A stretch of DNA of 64,000 nt from DASTFY01 sp963813375 (lineage in GTDB: Bacteria; Actinomycetota; Acidimicrobiia; Acidimicrobiales; Ilumatobacteraceae): assembly GCA_963813375.1 (NCBI GenBank), contig CAWEYT010000021.1, forward strand, positions 1 to 64,000, written 5' to 3'. The position numbers and the translations under genes were made by a program. The notes under the pieces were generated by a model. It was given only the letters and a program-made list of their open reading frames with translations. It searched no databases and was not told the DNA's origin. Of the stretch, positions 55,996 through 64,000 are shown in pieces (position 1 is the stretch's first letter; each line of letters starts with the position of its first letter).

Positions 55996-57683
55996 GTGCC
56001 CCGGCCGGTCCTGCTCGCAGTGGACGACGACCCCGGACATGCTGGCCGAGGTCGGTCGCGAGATGGAAGACCGGTACGGCCGGCAGTACGAGGTCGTCTG
56101 CCTCCGCTCGCCCGGTGACGCCCGGGAGCGCCTGGCGGAGTACGCCGGGTCCGGGGTGGAGGTCGCTCTGGTCCTGGCCGGGCCGTGGCTCGACGGCGCC
56201 ACCGGCAGCGAGCTTCTCCGGGAGGTGCGCCTCCTCCACCCGCACGCCATGCGCTCCCTGCTGATCGCGTGGGGTGACTGGGGCCGGAAGGCCACGGGCG
56301 AAGCGATCTTCGACGGCATCGCGCAAGGCCACTTCGACAGCTACGTGCTCCGACCGGCGGCTTCACCCGACGAGCTGTTCCACCAGGCGATATCCGGGCT
56401 GCTGCTCGACTGGTCCGAGTCCCAGCGGGCCGCGCCGTACACCGTCCACATCGTCGGCGAGTCGTGGTCGGGCCGAGCCCACGAGCTTCGTGACGCACTT
56501 CGGCAGTGCGCCATCTCGCACAACTTCTGCCTCGCCGACTCCGCTCAAGGGCGTGAGCTCGTCGCCGCGGCCGGGGCGGGCGTCGACGCTGCCGATCGTC
56601 GTGTTCCCCGACGGGACGGTCCTGGAGAACCCGTCCAACGCCGAGATCGCGGTCGCCGCCGGATCGCCCGTCAACCCCGAGACGATGGACTTCGATGTCG
56701 TCATCGTCGGTGCCGGGCCTGCGGGCCTCTCGGCCGCCGTGTACGGGGCGTCCGAGGGCTTGGCCACGCTCGTGGTCGACAAGGGCGGCATCGGCGGCCA
56801 GGCCACCTCCAGCTCACTGATCCGCAACTACCTCGGCTTCCCTCGCGGCCTCAGTGGCCGGCAGCTCGCACAGCGGGCCTACAACCAGGCCTGGGTGTTC
56901 GGAGCGGACTTCGCCTTCATGCAGACCGTCACCGGCCTGGCGCGGGAGGGGGAGCACCTCCTCGTCGAGCTGTCGGACGGCGGCCCGGTGCGGACGAGGG
57001 CGGTGCTCCTCGCCATGGGCGCGAGCTACCGCCGGCTCGGCGTGCCGTCCCTCGAGGCGCTCCGCGGCGCCGGCGTCTACTACGGCGGCTCGACCTCGGA
57101 GGCCCCTGGGCTGGTCGGTCGCGAGGTCTTCGTGGTCGGCGGCGCCAACTCCGCGGGTCAGGCCGCCCTTCACCTCGCCCGCTACACCAAGCGGGTCACC
57201 CTGGTCGTCCGGGCGGCGTCGCTCCGCGCTGGGATGTCGGAGTACCTGGTGCGCCAGATCGAGGCGACGGACACGATCGACGTGTGCGTCGAGACCGAGG
57301 TGGTGGGGGGAGGCGGCGAAGAGTCGCTCGAGCAGCTCGTCCTCCGCGACGTGACCACGAGGGACGAGGTGACGGTCGAAGCGCACGCGCTGTTCCTCAT
57401 GATCGGTGCCCGCCCGTTGACCAGCTGGCTCCCGCCGACGATCGAGCGGGACGCGAAGGGGTTCATCCTGACGGGCCCGGACGTGGCCGACGGCCAGGTC
57501 TGGCCGCTCGAGCGCCGTCCGTTCCTCCTCGAGACGAGCCTGCCGGGCGTCTTCGCGGCCGGCGATGCACGGCACGGCGCGATGAAGCGGGTCGCGTCCG
57601 CGGTCGGCGAAGGTTCCATCGCGGTGCAGTTCCTGCACGACCTCTTCGCCATCGAGCCGCCGGCAGCACGTGCGTCGGGTTGA
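55996..57683 (+). CDS. Degenerate receiver domain fused to thioredoxin-reductase-like flavoprotein (frameshifted)
   Basis: GTG 55996. The receiver starts VPRPVLLAVDDDP, with shifts near 56035 and 56580. Its acidic pocket (DDD) is present, but the strand 3 phospho-Asp is replaced (LVLAGPWLDGATGSELL), the switch Thr is Ile (SLLIAWGDWG) and the active-site Lys is Arg (YVLRPAASPDELF). A glutaredoxin-like linker is followed by a flavoprotein: FDVVIVGAGPAGLSAAVYGA (FAD), GGIGGQATSSSLIRNYLGFP, VFVVGGANSAGQAALHLARY (NAD(P)H) and GVFAAGDARHGAMKRVASAV. No CxxC is present (GVYYGGSTSEAP at the site), as usual in this fused group. About 560 residues. Probably a redox enzyme with a sensor-like, non-phosphorylatable domain. 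Confidence 0.85.
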
Positions 57684-57689
57684 GGCTGG

Positions 57690-58757
57690 CTATTCGATCC
57701 AGTCCGGGATGCCGCCGAGGGCGAGCGGGAATCCGTCGGCGCGCAGCTCTCGTCGGCCGGTGCCGTCGGGCCGCACGACGTAGAGCGCTCGTCCCGATAT
57801 GAGGAGGTAGCGGCCATCGGGTGACCACGTCACGAACTGCCCGGACTCGGGCGTGACGCGGCGCTGGTTCGAGCCGTCGGCGCCCATGATCCAGATGTCG
57901 TGGTGCTCGCCGGGCTCGTCGCCGTTCCAGCAATCCTGGTCGTCGGGCATCCGGGTGCAATCGTCGCGTTCGCTGGCGAAGGCGATCGCCGTACCGTCCG
58001 GCGACCACGCCGGCCAGCCGTCGGATCCGCCGGCGTCGGTGAGTTGGGTCGTCGAGCCGGTGGCCACGTCGGCGACGTAGATGTCGTAGTCGCGACCACG
58101 TGTGGCCCATGAAGGCGAGCCTGGTGCCGTCCGGCGACAGCGTCGGGTACTCGACCCACCCATCGATCGGCAGGCGCCTCAGGTCGGTGCCGTCGGGGCG
58201 CACGATGTAGCCACCGAGCGCACCCCCTCGCGGTCGGAGTTGAAGACGATCCACTCGCCGTCGCGCGACCAGTCCGGTCCCCAGTCGTTGGCCGGGTTGT
58301 TCGTCAGGTTCCGGGCCTCGGTGCCGTCGGCGCGGGCGATGTAGATCTCGTCGTCCTCGTTGACCCCCCGCCGCGAGTCGCGGTAGACGACGTACTGGCC
58401 GTCCGGTGACCACGCCCCATCGAACTCGGTGCCGGCGCGGGCGGTGATGTTGTGCACGTCGGAGCCGTCCGGGCGCATCGTGTACACGTCCTCGAAGTCA
58501 TCGAACACGATGCGGCCGTTCAGGTCCGCGACGTCGATCGGCTCGCCGACCGAAACCGGTAGCTCACCACGCCCCTCGACGCGGGCTTGGCGCCGACGTC
58601 GTGGCGTCGTCGAGCTCGCCGTCAGTGCCGTCGAGGGCGCCGGCGCTGCCGTCAAGGGCGCCGTCGAGCCTGTCGCCGAGGAGCCACCTTCCCCACACGC
58701 CGCCGCGCCGACCATGACCACCAGAACTGATCCGATGAACCGGCCAGCTCCCGTCAC
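57690..58757 (-). CDS. TolB-like beta-propeller lipoprotein (frameshifted)
   Basis: Start at 58757: VLVVMVGAAACGEGG is a lipoprotein signal with lipobox Cys after GAAA. After a Ser/Thr/Ala/Pro linker, repeated blades follow: GRIVFDDFEDVYTMRPDGSD, DGAWSPDGQYVVYRDSRRG, DWGPDWSRDGEWIVFNSDRE G, then after shifts near 58215 and 58095 EYPTLSPDGTRLAFMG, GWPAWSPDGTAIAFASERDD and QFVTWSPDGRYLLISGR. The WSPDG motifs mark TolB/PD40 blades. About 355 residues, exported and lipid-anchored. It probably binds a protein or glycan partner; no partner gene is adjacent (convergent flavoprotein, 6 bases away). Confidence 0.85.
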
Positions 58758-58765
58758 ATCGCTTG

Positions 58766-59860
58766 CTACCCCGCAGGACGGTTCGCGGTTCCATTCCCGG
58801 CACCGCGTGCGACGTCGGGGTGGTGCCGCCGTACGAGGTCTGGGTAGCTGCGGACGAAGTAGTTCCAGAGCTGCTCGCCGTAGCAGGCGGCACTGGTCGA
58901 TCGGGTGCCTCGCTCGCCGCCGAGGAGCTCGTCATGCTTGGCCATGAAGCCTGCGTCACGGTGCCGAGGGCTGGCTGCTACGGCTTCGGTGAAGCGGTGA
59001 TCGAGCGGCAGCGGGTCGAGAACGGTGCGCAGATCCGGCCCGTGGAAGTAGCCCGACGAGTAGCGCTCCTCGCCAGTGATGACCCGGTGAGTCGTGGCGA
59101 CGAAGTAGTTGCCGGTCATCGACTGGAGGATCTCGCCCAGGTTGACGACGATCGCGTCGTCGGAGGCGGGCACGTCGATCCACTCGCCGTCCTCGTTCAG
59201 GGCTTGCAGCCCGGCCACACCGTGCTGCCACAGCAGCGTGAGGAAGCCGGCGTCGTGATGGGCGTTGACGCCTGCTTCGCCGGGAGGCGTCGGGGGATAG
59301 TGGATCAGCTTCACCAGCGACGAGCGCCGCTCGCCGAAGCGCTTGTCGAGATGGTCGGCCGTGAGACCGAGGCCGACGCACATGGCCGCCATGAGCTGGT
59401 CGGCGATGGCGCCCATCTCGCTCTGGAAGCGTTCGACGACACGGCGAAAGCCGGGCAACGTCGCGTCGTCGGGCCACTGGTTCGGGCCGTCGAGGCGGAG
59501 GTAAGGGGGCTCGACGTCACGAGGTCGCGGCGGGAGCTCGGTCCAGACATCGATCTGCTCGCGGTGGTCGACGCTGAGGTCGGTGAGCTCGGAGCCGACC
59601 CGCTCCCAGCCACGGAACCACGGTGACTGGACTTTGTCGATCCTCGCCTTGATCGAGTCCGGCAAGGTGAAGAAGGACCGGAGCGCGGTGAAGTACTCCT
59701 CGACGAAGGCCGGATCGACGCCGTGGTCGACGAGCTGGAAGAACCCCACCTCGTGGCAGATCGCCCGCAGCCGCTCGGCGAAGGCCTGCCGATCGGCACC
59801 GGCCTGCGTCCAGTCGGACAGCGATACGACGGGGATCTCGCTGAATGCCACCGTCGACAC
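58766..59860 (-). CDS. Isopenicillin N synthase-like 2OG-Fe(II) oxygenase
   Basis: About 364 residues from GTG 59860 (GTG 59851 is also possible). Starts FSEIPVVSLSDWTQAGADRQ, the N-terminal DIOX_N. The iron ligands are in GVNAHHDAGFLTLLWQHGVA (HxD) and YFVATTHRVITGEERYSSGY FHGPDL (His), with the 2-oxoglutarate pair Arg-x-Ser in RYSSGYF. Other conserved parts: FFQLVDHGVDPAFVEEYFTA and KLIHYPPTPPGEAGVNAHHD. Cytoplasmic hydroxylase or oxidase; substrate unknown. The open frame extends upstream to 60136 but overlaps the divergent hydrolase gene. No cluster partner. Confidence 0.87.
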   Translation of the reverse strand: MSTVAFSEIPVVSLSDWTQAGADRQAFAERLRAICHEVGFFQLVDHGVDPAFVEEYFTALRSFFTLPDSIKARIDKVQSPWFRGWERVGSELTDLSVDHREQIDVWTELPPRPRDVEPPYLRLDGPNQWPDDATLPGFRRVVERFQSEMGAIADQLMAAMCVGLGLTADHLDKRFGERRSSLVKLIHYPPTPPGEAGVNAHHDAGFLTLLWQHGVAGLQALNEDGEWIDVPASDDAIVVNLGEILQSMTGNYFVATTHRVITGEERYSSGYFHGPDLRTVLDPLPLDHRFTEAVAASPRHRDAGFMAKHDELLGGERGTRSTSAACYGEQLWNYFVRSYPDLVRRHHPDVARGAGNGTANRPAG

Positions 59861-59953
59861 GGTAGTGGCGCAGGGCGGCCGGTTCCCCGGGGGCTCGGGT
59901 GCCTTGAGGAGCGCTCGCGTTGCGTGCATGTGCTCGCAGCTCGACCTGGAACG

Positions 59954-61014
59954 ATGGTGGCCGTGACCGCTAGCCGCGTCGAGTTCTGCCACACCGCCGG
60001 TGGTCATCGGGTGGCCTACGCCGAGGCCGGTTCTGGACGACCACTGGTCATGCTCCCGGGTTGGCTGTCGCACGTCGAGCAACTGTGGGCGCACCCGGCC
60101 GCCGCCAGTGCCCGCGCCAAGCTCGCCCGGTCCCATCGCTTCATCTGGTACGACCGACTCGGATGCGGTCTATCGGATCGCAGCGGCTTCACCCCGTCGG
60201 TCGACGACGACGTCGACCAGCTCGAGGCTGTGCTCGAAGCCGCACGGGTCGAGCGGTGCAGCCTGATCGGTTACTCCTGGGGTGGTCCGGCGGCGGCCAC
60301 GTTCGCCGCCCGCCATCCCGAGCGGATGGACCGCCTCGTCCTCTACGCCACCTATGCCCGTGGTGCGGCGGTGACCACGTCTGAACGGCACGAGGCCTTC
60401 ACGGCCCTGCTTCGCAGCAACTGGCACCTTGGAACGGTGGCATTGGGCACGATGTTCGTCCCCAACGCCAGCGGGCGCGACCTTCGCTGGTTCAGCCGCT
60501 TCCAGCGCGCCACGACCTCGGCCGACGTCGCGGTCATGCTGCTCGACGAGATGCGACACCACGACGTCCGCTCGGCGCTCGTGCGCATCACCGTGCCGAC
60601 GCTGGTCCTCACCAACCAGTACGACCCGGTCATCGGTACCGAGCACGCACACGAGGTCGCGTCGCTCGTCCCCGGGGCCGTGCTCCACGTCCTCGAAGGC
60701 AACGAGCACGAGCCGTTCATCCGCGACTCGGGCGACGTCGTCGACACCGTCCTGGACTTCGTCGATGGCCGCCCCCTCCGCCGACCCGAGCGGCGCGTGC
60801 CTAGCGGTGCCGGTCCAGTCCCCGAGAGACCGAGGTGCTCCGTCTGCTCGCCGGCGGAGCCGCCAACAAGTCGATCGCCAAGGAGCTCGGCATCAAGCCG
60901 GCCACCGTCGAGCGCCACGTCGCCAACGTGTATCGCAAGCTCGGCGCCCGCGGCCGGGCCGACGCCGCCCTTGCCGCCGCCGGGCTCGGTCTCGTGACGC
61001 TGCCGGGCCGCTGA
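59954..61014 (+). CDS. Alpha/beta hydrolase fused to LuxR DNA-binding domain (frameshift)
   Basis: ATG 59954. The first 275 residues are an alpha/beta hydrolase: GGHRVAYAEAGSGRPLVMLP GWLSHVEQLW, SLIGYSWGGPAAATFAARHP with nucleophile Ser (GYSWGG), LVLTNQYDPVIGTEHAHEVA (acid) and VLEGNEHEPF (His). One base is off near 60808, after which SPRETEVLRLLAGGAANKSI AKELGIKPATVERHVANVYR KLGARGRADAALAAAG is a LuxR helix-turn-helix, ending TLPGR at a TGA (61014). About 350 residues. This hydrolase-LuxR layout is a known actinobacterial type in which the hydrolase may sense an ester ligand. Divergent from the 2OG oxygenase gene, a possible target. Confidence 0.87.
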
Positions 61015-61146
61015 CCGTCGACGCGCCTACGGGTTTTCCTGCATGCGCGCGATGGTGGTTGTCCCTGATGACGTTGCCACAGTCCGGCCTTACCGTCGGC
61101 CACAGCGGTGCGGCGCGAGGCGCCGCCGACGGACCGAGGAGGACCG

Positions 61147-61494
61147 ATGAGGATCAGCAAGCATGACGTCCCGACGGTGATCGACGCCCCAGGCGCGGTC
61201 GCCCGCCAGGTCGAGGGTTTCGGGGAGGCGGCCGAGCCGATGGCTGGCGAGTACTTCTCGCTGGCCGCCGGCGCCGACATCGCCCCGCTGCTGCAGGGAC
61301 TGCCCGGCGACCACTGCGCCGCCCCGCACTGGGGCTACCTGCTGCAGGGCGTCGTCGTGGTCAGCTACGCCGACGGCAGCGAGGAGACGGTCGTGACCGG
61401 GGACCTCTTCTACTGGCCGCCTGGGCACAGCGTCCGGGTCGAGGACGATGCCGAGGTCGTCCTTTCAGCCCGACCCATTCACACCGAGTCGTGA
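61147..61494 (+). CDS. Cupin domain protein
   Basis: 115 residues from ATG 61147, with GAGGAGGA upstream. The cupin shows in PHWGYLLQGVVVVSYADGSE and GDLFYWPPGHSVRVEDDAEV VLSARP, i.e. a His, a Gly-rich turn and the PPGH second motif, with an upstream HCAAPHWG. One or two metal ligands are therefore visible (His residues). Small single-domain cupins bind sugars, amino acids or metals; no function assigned. It stands 132 bases after the hydrolase-LuxR gene. Confidence 0.75.
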   Translation: MRISKHDVPTVIDAPGAVARQVEGFGEAAEPMAGEYFSLAAGADIAPLLQGLPGDHCAAPHWGYLLQGVVVVSYADGSEETVVTGDLFYWPPGHSVRVEDDAEVVLSARPIHTES

Positions 61495-61575
61495 TGGACC
61501 ACATGCGCGAGAAGATGGGTCTCCCGGCCTGAGTCGCAACTGAGGCATCCATGTGCCGATCGCGTGCCGCGTCAC

Positions 61576-61857
61576 TCAGGTGCGGGCCGAGCGCTTCGAG
61601 ACAGCTCTCCAGATGAGCAACGCGACGATCGCACCCAGGATCGAGAAGATCAGGCCGCTCGGTTGGAAGAACCCCTCGTCGTCATCCCAGCCAAAGAGGA
61701 CATAGGCGCCAAAGCCGCCGATGAACGATCCGACAATGCCGATCAGCATGGTTTGCCACCACGTGATCGCGTCACTGCCCTTGACGAGCAATCGGGCTGC
61801 ATAGCCCGCGATCAGACCGATGAAGATCAGGTACATGACCGTCCAGAAGTTGAACAT
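61576..61857 (-). CDS. GlsB/YeaQ/YmgE-type stress membrane protein
   Basis: 93 residues from ATG 61857 (MFNFWTVMYLIFIGLIAGYA ARLLV). The transglycosylase-associated fold: IAGYAARLLVKGSDAITWWQ TMLIGIVGSFIGGFGAYVLF GW and IFSILGAIVALLIWRAVSKR. Three hydrophobic helices with Gly motifs. A small inner-membrane protein, stress-linked in other bacteria. Convergent with the cupin gene and divergent from the PIG-L gene. Confidence 0.85.
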   Translation of the reverse strand: MFNFWTVMYLIFIGLIAGYAARLLVKGSDAITWWQTMLIGIVGSFIGGFGAYVLFGWDDDEGFFQPSGLIFSILGAIVALLIWRAVSKRSART

Positions 61858-62057
61858 TGCAGCAACCCCCATGAGCGCCAGCGGCATGCGAGCACAGCGA
61901 GGCTCTCTCTGTTTCGTGTCTCGCGGGTGCCCTTCGCGCGCATCGTACCCACGAGTCAGCCGTGACCGGATCCGTGCCTACCTGTGCCGACCACCCCAGA
62001 CGTGGGAACGGTCGTGAGCACGGCCGCCCGCCAAGGCATCTCTATCCTCCCGCCTGC

Positions 62058-62816
62058 ATGAAGCTGCTGGTGGTGGTCGCCCATCCGGACGACGAGACGT
62101 TCGGCACCGGATCGATCATCGCCCGCGCCGCCGCCGAGGGCGCCGACGTGGTCGTGTGCTGCGCGACACGCGGTGAGCTCGGCGAGGCCCGGCCCGGGTC
62201 GATTCCCGCCGGGCTCGACCTGGCCGACGTGCGCGAGTCCGAGCTCAGAGAGGCTGCCGCGCTGCTCGGTGCTCGCCACGTTCGCCTGCTCTCGTTCGAC
62301 GACTCCGGATGGGACGGCGACTGCTCGCCCGCTTCGCTGGTGGGCGGACCGCTCGATCGAGTGGCGGCAGAGGTGCGCCAGGTGCTGCTGGACGAGCAGC
62401 CCGACGTTGTGGTGACGCTCGATCCGACGGGCGGTGACGGCCACCGCGACCACGTGCGCATCGCGGAGGCCACCACGATCGCCTTCGACGAGGTGGCGCC
62501 GGCGGGCGCTTCGCTCTACTACTGGTGCCTCGTCCGCTCGGTGATGCGCCGGTGGATCGCGCACCGTCAGGGCTCTGTCTACGGCGAGGTGCCGAGCGAC
62601 GAGTTCGGCTGCCCGGACGAGATGATCACCACCGAGATCGATGTGGCGGACCTCATGTCGCTGCGGTGGCAGGCCATCCGCGTTCACCGCAGCCAGGCCT
62701 CGCCGTATGACGATCTGCCCGACGATCTGGCCGCCGCGTTCCTCGCGACCGACCGGCTGGTGCGGGCCCGCCCGCCATGGACGGGAGGGCCGATCGAGAC
62801 GCGGTTGCCGGGATGA
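62058..62816 (+). CDS. PIG-L family deacetylase
   Basis: ATG 62058: MKLLVVVAHPDDETFGTGSI. AHPDDE is the Zn/Asp catalytic motif, VVVTLDPTGGDGHRDHVRIA supplies the GHxDH Zn ligand, and the C-terminal part is VADLMSLRWQAIRVHRSQAS. 252 residues, intact. Family members deacetylate N-acetylglucosaminyl substrates (MshB and Mca in mycothiol metabolism of actinobacteria); this one may belong there, but the subgroup is not certain. Cytoplasmic. The next gene, furA, starts 170 bases later. Confidence 0.85.
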   Translation: MKLLVVVAHPDDETFGTGSIIARAAAEGADVVVCCATRGELGEARPGSIPAGLDLADVRESELREAAALLGARHVRLLSFDDSGWDGDCSPASLVGGPLDRVAAEVRQVLLDEQPDVVVTLDPTGGDGHRDHVRIAEATTIAFDEVAPAGASLYYWCLVRSVMRRWIAHRQGSVYGEVPSDEFGCPDEMITTEIDVADLMSLRWQAIRVHRSQASPYDDLPDDLAAAFLATDRLVRARPPWTGGPIETRLPG

Positions 62817-62948
62817 CGGCGAGACGGACGAGCTGTCGTTGCGGTCGGCCCGGTCGTGCGGACGCACGGCTCCTCTCGCGGAGGTCGGTTGCGGATAACG
62901 CAACGCAGCTCCGCGAGAGTCCCTGGAACGCACTGCCTCCGCCGACGA

Positions 62949-62965
62949 TCTGGACTGAGTCCAGA
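62949..62965. promoter_or_regulatory. Palindrome upstream of furA, probable Fur-family operator
   Basis: TCTGGACTGAGTCCAGA is a perfect 7-base inverted repeat with a 3-base centre, 21 bases before the furA start. Position and layout fit autoregulation of the furA-katG unit by the peroxide-sensing Fur protein. Recognition by this protein is inferred. Confidence 0.6.
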
Positions 62966-62985
62966 ATCTGAGCCAGAATGCCCCC

Positions 62986-63442
62986 GTGTCCCAGGAGGTG
63001 TTCGTCGAGCAGGCAGCGCTGCTCCGCCGGCACGGCGTGCAGGTCACGGCTCAGCGCCTGGCCGTCCTGCGGGCGGTGGCCGTCCGACCGCACAGCTCAA
63101 CGGACGACATCGACAGCGTCGTGCGGGCGGAGCTCGGCGCCATCTCCCGTCAGGCGGTGTACGACGCGCTCGGCGTCCTCACCGACAAGGGCATCCTCCG
63201 GCGCATCCAGCCCGCCGGGTCGCCGGCCCGCTACGAGAACCGGGTCGGCGACAACCACCACCATCTCATCTGTCGGACCTGCAGCCAGGATGGTCGACGT
63301 CGACTGTGCGGTGGGTTACACCCCCTGCCTGTCTGCCGCCGACGACGCCGGCTACGAGATCGACGAGGCCGAAGTCATCTACTGGGGCCGCTGCCCGGAC
63401 TGTGTCGCGGCAACCAGTGAACAGAAGGAAACACCGAGATAG
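62986..63442 (+). CDS. furA: Fur family peroxide-responsive regulator (frameshift)
   Basis: GTG 62986. Winged helix: QAALLRRHGVQVTAQRLAVL RAVAVRPHSSTDDID, then SRQAVYDALGVLTDKGILRR, YENRVGDNHHHLICRTC with the HHH metal motif and first CxxC. One base extra near 63290 changes the frame into MVDVDCAVGYTPCLSAADDA GYEIDEAEVIYWGRCPDC, the second CxxC. About 150 residues. It lies 13 bases before katG, so it is the classic furA-katG repressor-target arrangement of actinobacteria, sensing peroxide through metal oxidation. Confidence 0.9.
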
Positions 63443-63455
63443 GAGAAGGACCGCC

Positions 63456-64000
63456 GTGTCTGAAAGCGAAAGCCCAGCAATCCCGTCCCCCACCCCCAAG
63501 GCGACTCGTCCGATGTCGAACCAGGACTGGTGGCCGAACCAGCTGGCCCTGGAGGTCCTCCACCAGCACCCGAACCTCTCCAATCCCCTGGGCGAGGACT
63601 TCGACTACGCGGAGGAGTTCAAGTCCCTCGACGTCGACGCGCTGAAGCAGGACCTCATCGCCGTGATGACCGCGTCGCAGGACTGGTGGCCCGCGGACTA
63701 CGGCCACTACGGGCCGCTCTTCATCCGGATGACCTGGCACTCCGCCGGCACGTACCGCATCGCCGACGGTCGGGGCGGTGGTGGTCAAGGCGCGCAGCGC
63801 TTCGCGCCGCTCAACAGCTGGCCGGACAACGTCAGCCTCGACAAGGCCCGCCGGCTGCTCTGGCCCATCAAGCAGAAGTACGGCCAGAAGATCTCGTGGG
63901 CTGACCTCCTGGTCCTCGCCGGAAACGTCGCGCTCGAGTCGATGGGGTTCCAGACCTTCGGCTTCGGCTTCGGTCGTCCCGACACGTGGGAGCCCGAGCA
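63456..64000 (+). CDS. katG: Catalase-peroxidase KatG (partial)
   Basis: GTG 63456 follows AGGAGAAGGA. MSESESPAIPSPTPK, then SNQDWWPNQLALEVLHQHPN, DWWPADYGHYGPLFIRMTWH SAGTYRIADGRGGGG: RMTWHSAGTYR holds the distal Arg, the Trp of the Met-Tyr-Trp adduct, and the catalytic His. WPIKQKYGQKISWADLLVLA GNVALESMGFQTFGFGFGRP follows. The gene runs off the window end, so roughly 180 of about 730 residues are visible. It decomposes hydrogen peroxide and, in mycobacteria, activates isoniazid; controlled by furA just upstream. Confidence 0.95.
   Translation, partial: MSESESPAIPSPTPKATRPMSNQDWWPNQLALEVLHQHPNLSNPLGEDFDYAEEFKSLDVDALKQDLIAVMTASQDWWPADYGHYGPLFIRMTWHSAGTYRIADGRGGGGQGAQRFAPLNSWPDNVSLDKARRLLWPIKQKYGQKISWADLLVLAGNVALESMGFQTFGFGFGRPDTWEPE

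Noticed and set aside
55481..57802. 773-residue plus ORF
   Set aside because: Joins an out-of-frame plsC shadow to part of the receiver domain and an Arg-rich shadow; the real genes are at 55185 and 55996.
1..64000. CRISPR arrays, rRNA genes or complete insertion sequences
   Set aside because: No regularly spaced repeats, rRNA-like stretches or transposase genes were found on either strand.

Overview
The window is high-GC DNA with the coding style of an actinobacterium: dense genes, many GTG/TTG starts, SARP, LuxR and STAND regulators, a divergently regulated furA-katG pair, and VOC/SnoaL/SRPBCC small enzymes. An uncultured member of the Acidimicrobiia is my best guess from gene content; no rRNA, tRNA or marker gene is present to prove it. 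No CRISPR array, intact insertion sequence or phage was seen.

Reading frames are broken in many places. From 1 to about 11 kb nearly every gene is split by several one-base shifts; further on there are about 25 more, usually one to three per gene. Where the original codons can be guessed, most changes are a lost base in a short G or C run, so many breaks probably reflect sequence-consensus error. Broken genes are therefore annotated as whole genes rebuilt across frames, and coordinates of their ends are approximate.

Layout. 1-3.5 kb: molybdopterin oxidoreductase and TetR gene around shared palindromes, an alpha/beta hydrolase, then a second TetR gene divergent from a SnoaL-like gene, again with palindromes between. 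3.8-8.4 kb: an amine or amino-acid utilisation cluster (SDR dehydrogenase, glutamine-synthetase-like gamma-glutamyl ligase, GntR repressor, APC permease) with direct-repeat operators before the permease. 8.8-10.7 kb: a conserved hypothetical protein and an SRPBCC fragment. 10.7-14.1 kb (minus): MFS transporter, cysteine-desulfurase-like enzyme and pyruvoyl-dependent arginine decarboxylase, apparently one operon, divergent from a large STAND-SARP regulator. 17.5-23.2 kb: PAP2 phosphatase, a secreted beta-barrel-like protein, a pterin dehydratase-like/VOC fusion and a GH1 glycosidase, with two integrase remnants on either side of the last two. 23.2-34.2 kb: LuxR regulator plus flavoprotein, a minus-strand cluster of small membrane proteins with an apparent 17-codon leader ORF, HD/RidA pair, aldo-keto reductase, VOC-DinB fusion and a PLP decarboxylase.

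34.3-39.6 kb: a pstB relic followed by a full arginine deiminase operon (YfcC-type antiporter, arcC, arcA, arcB). This converts arginine to ornithine, ammonia, CO2 and ATP, and together with the arginine decarboxylase gives two arginine-consuming routes. 39.7-51.5 kb: chloroperoxidase-like hydrolase with SnoaL partner, a LuxR ATPase regulator, DUF302 and UBP zinc-finger proteins, LtrA, a cyclase-ATPase-TPR signalling protein and a DUF2306 membrane protein. 51.6-61 kb: a triple CxxC-repeat protein, a STAND-GNAT-winged-helix regulator, PlsC, a degenerate receiver fused to a thioredoxin-reductase-like flavoprotein, a TolB-like lipoprotein, a 2OG-Fe(II) oxygenase and an alpha/beta hydrolase-LuxR fusion. 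61-64 kb: cupin, GlsB-type membrane protein, PIG-L deacetylase, then furA and the start of katG, which runs off the end.
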